Assembly (NCBI GenBank): GCA_014237405.1
Contig: JABZFO010000032.1
Location: 1 to 35,608 of the forward strand
Reading direction: 5' to 3'
Source: Desulfosarcina sp.
Lineage (GTDB): Bacteria > Desulfobacterota > Desulfobacteria > Desulfobacterales > Desulfosarcinaceae
DNA: 35,608 bases
The notes under the pieces were generated by a model. That model had not been told where the DNA came from. It searched no databases and worked only from the letters and a program-made list of their open reading frames with translations. The first letter of the stretch is position 1. Every line of letters starts with the position of its first letter. Positions 35,362-35,608 of the stretch are shown here, piece after piece. The translations under genes were made by a program, and so were the position numbers.

Positions 35362-35608
35362 TCCGCACGATTCCCACCAAAACTGCAGGGCCCTGTTCGA
35401 ACGCCTTTCCGAGTATATCGACAAGGAACTGGACGCCCCCACCTGCAAGGATATCGAAGCGCACATCAAGGCGTGCAAACCCTGCCAAGTATGCTTAGGC
35501 ACACTGAAACAAACGGTAGATCTGTGCAGGAACCTTGAAAGTCATCAGGTACCGGAGACCTTTTCCCTGAAATTGAAGGACGCCATCTTCGATTTGGTGA
35601 AAAATAAA
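35348..35608 (+). CDS. Zinc-finger anti-sigma factor (3' end cut by window)
   Basis: 87 codons with no stop before the window ends. It begins MNPTDPHDSHQNCRALFERL and has the anti-sigma zinc motif H-x3-C-x2-C (HIKACKPC, residues 39-46, plus a further Cys at 49) after LSEYIDKELDAPTC. This is the zf-HC2/ZAS domain that holds an ECF sigma factor inactive. The 14-base overlap with the sigma gene implies coupled, roughly equal synthesis. No membrane segment is seen in the visible part, so it may be a soluble, redox-responsive ZAS protein (RsrA-like). Confidence 0.85.
   Translation, partial: MNPTDPHDSHQNCRALFERLSEYIDKELDAPTCKDIEAHIKACKPCQVCLGTLKQTVDLCRNLESHQVPETFSLKLKDAIFDLVKNK

Overview
The window reads like an accessory-rich stretch of chromosome from an anaerobic Desulfobacterota (Desulfobacterales-like) bacterium. 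This is an inference from moderately high GC, two UGA-decoded selenoprotein genes with SECIS-like hairpins, a two-CW/HTH protein, MetX-MetW, B12-type radical SAM and OYE enzymes, and dispersed long palindromic elements. No rRNA, tRNA, CRISPR array, integrase or transposase was found.

Layout. 1-2682 (+): proton-translocating transhydrogenase pntAA (5' cut by the window), pntAB and pntB, with a second, out-of-frame NADP(H)-binding domain III. 2929-3303 (+): small lipoprotein. 3254-3494 (-): decayed UDP-glucuronate epimerase remnant. 3718-9398 (-): hybrid histidine kinase, a selenoprotein of the glycine/betaine-reductase-B-like family (UGA at 6861-6859), RseC, and an Old Yellow Enzyme. 9463-14444 (-): DUF255 thioredoxin-like protein with an apparent internal deletion, a MOSC remnant, metW-metX, and an HTH/two-CW regulator. 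14859-19339 (+): PlsC-like acyltransferase, ABC-F ATPase, and a radical SAM protein with a frameshifted end. 19438-27398 (-): a giant iterative type I polyketide synthase of enediyne/PUFA style (KS-AT-ACP-ACP-ACP*-KR-DH-PPT-hotdog-hotdog), broken by a frameshift in the AT. 27773-29395 (+): divergent unknown protein. 29462-29839 (-): single-domain response regulator. 30213-30569 (+): MobB with a frameshifted tail. 30814-34462 (+): a GlrK/YfhG/GlrR-like three-gene signalling operon (kinase, lipoprotein, sigma54-type regulator). 34623-35608 (+): a tiny membrane selenoprotein overlapping an ECF sigma factor, then its zinc-finger anti-sigma factor, cut by the window end.

Three things stand out. 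First, two selenoproteins that ordinary gene callers would truncate at UGA, each with a hairpin at SECIS distance; the small one is translationally nested with an ECF sigma gene. Second, the polyketide synthase carries its own PPTase-like domain and two C-terminal hotdog thioesterase-like domains in one chain. Third, many genes show what look like losses of roughly 30-55 codons (epimerase, DUF255, radical SAM, PKS AT, MobB, perhaps others), often changing frame. That is either real deletion-driven decay or a systematic assembly fault, and it affects how every gene here should be read.

Sequence-level observations (frames, hairpins, repeats) are direct. Family assignments come from recognised motifs without database searches. 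Statements about missing segments rest on remembered family architecture.
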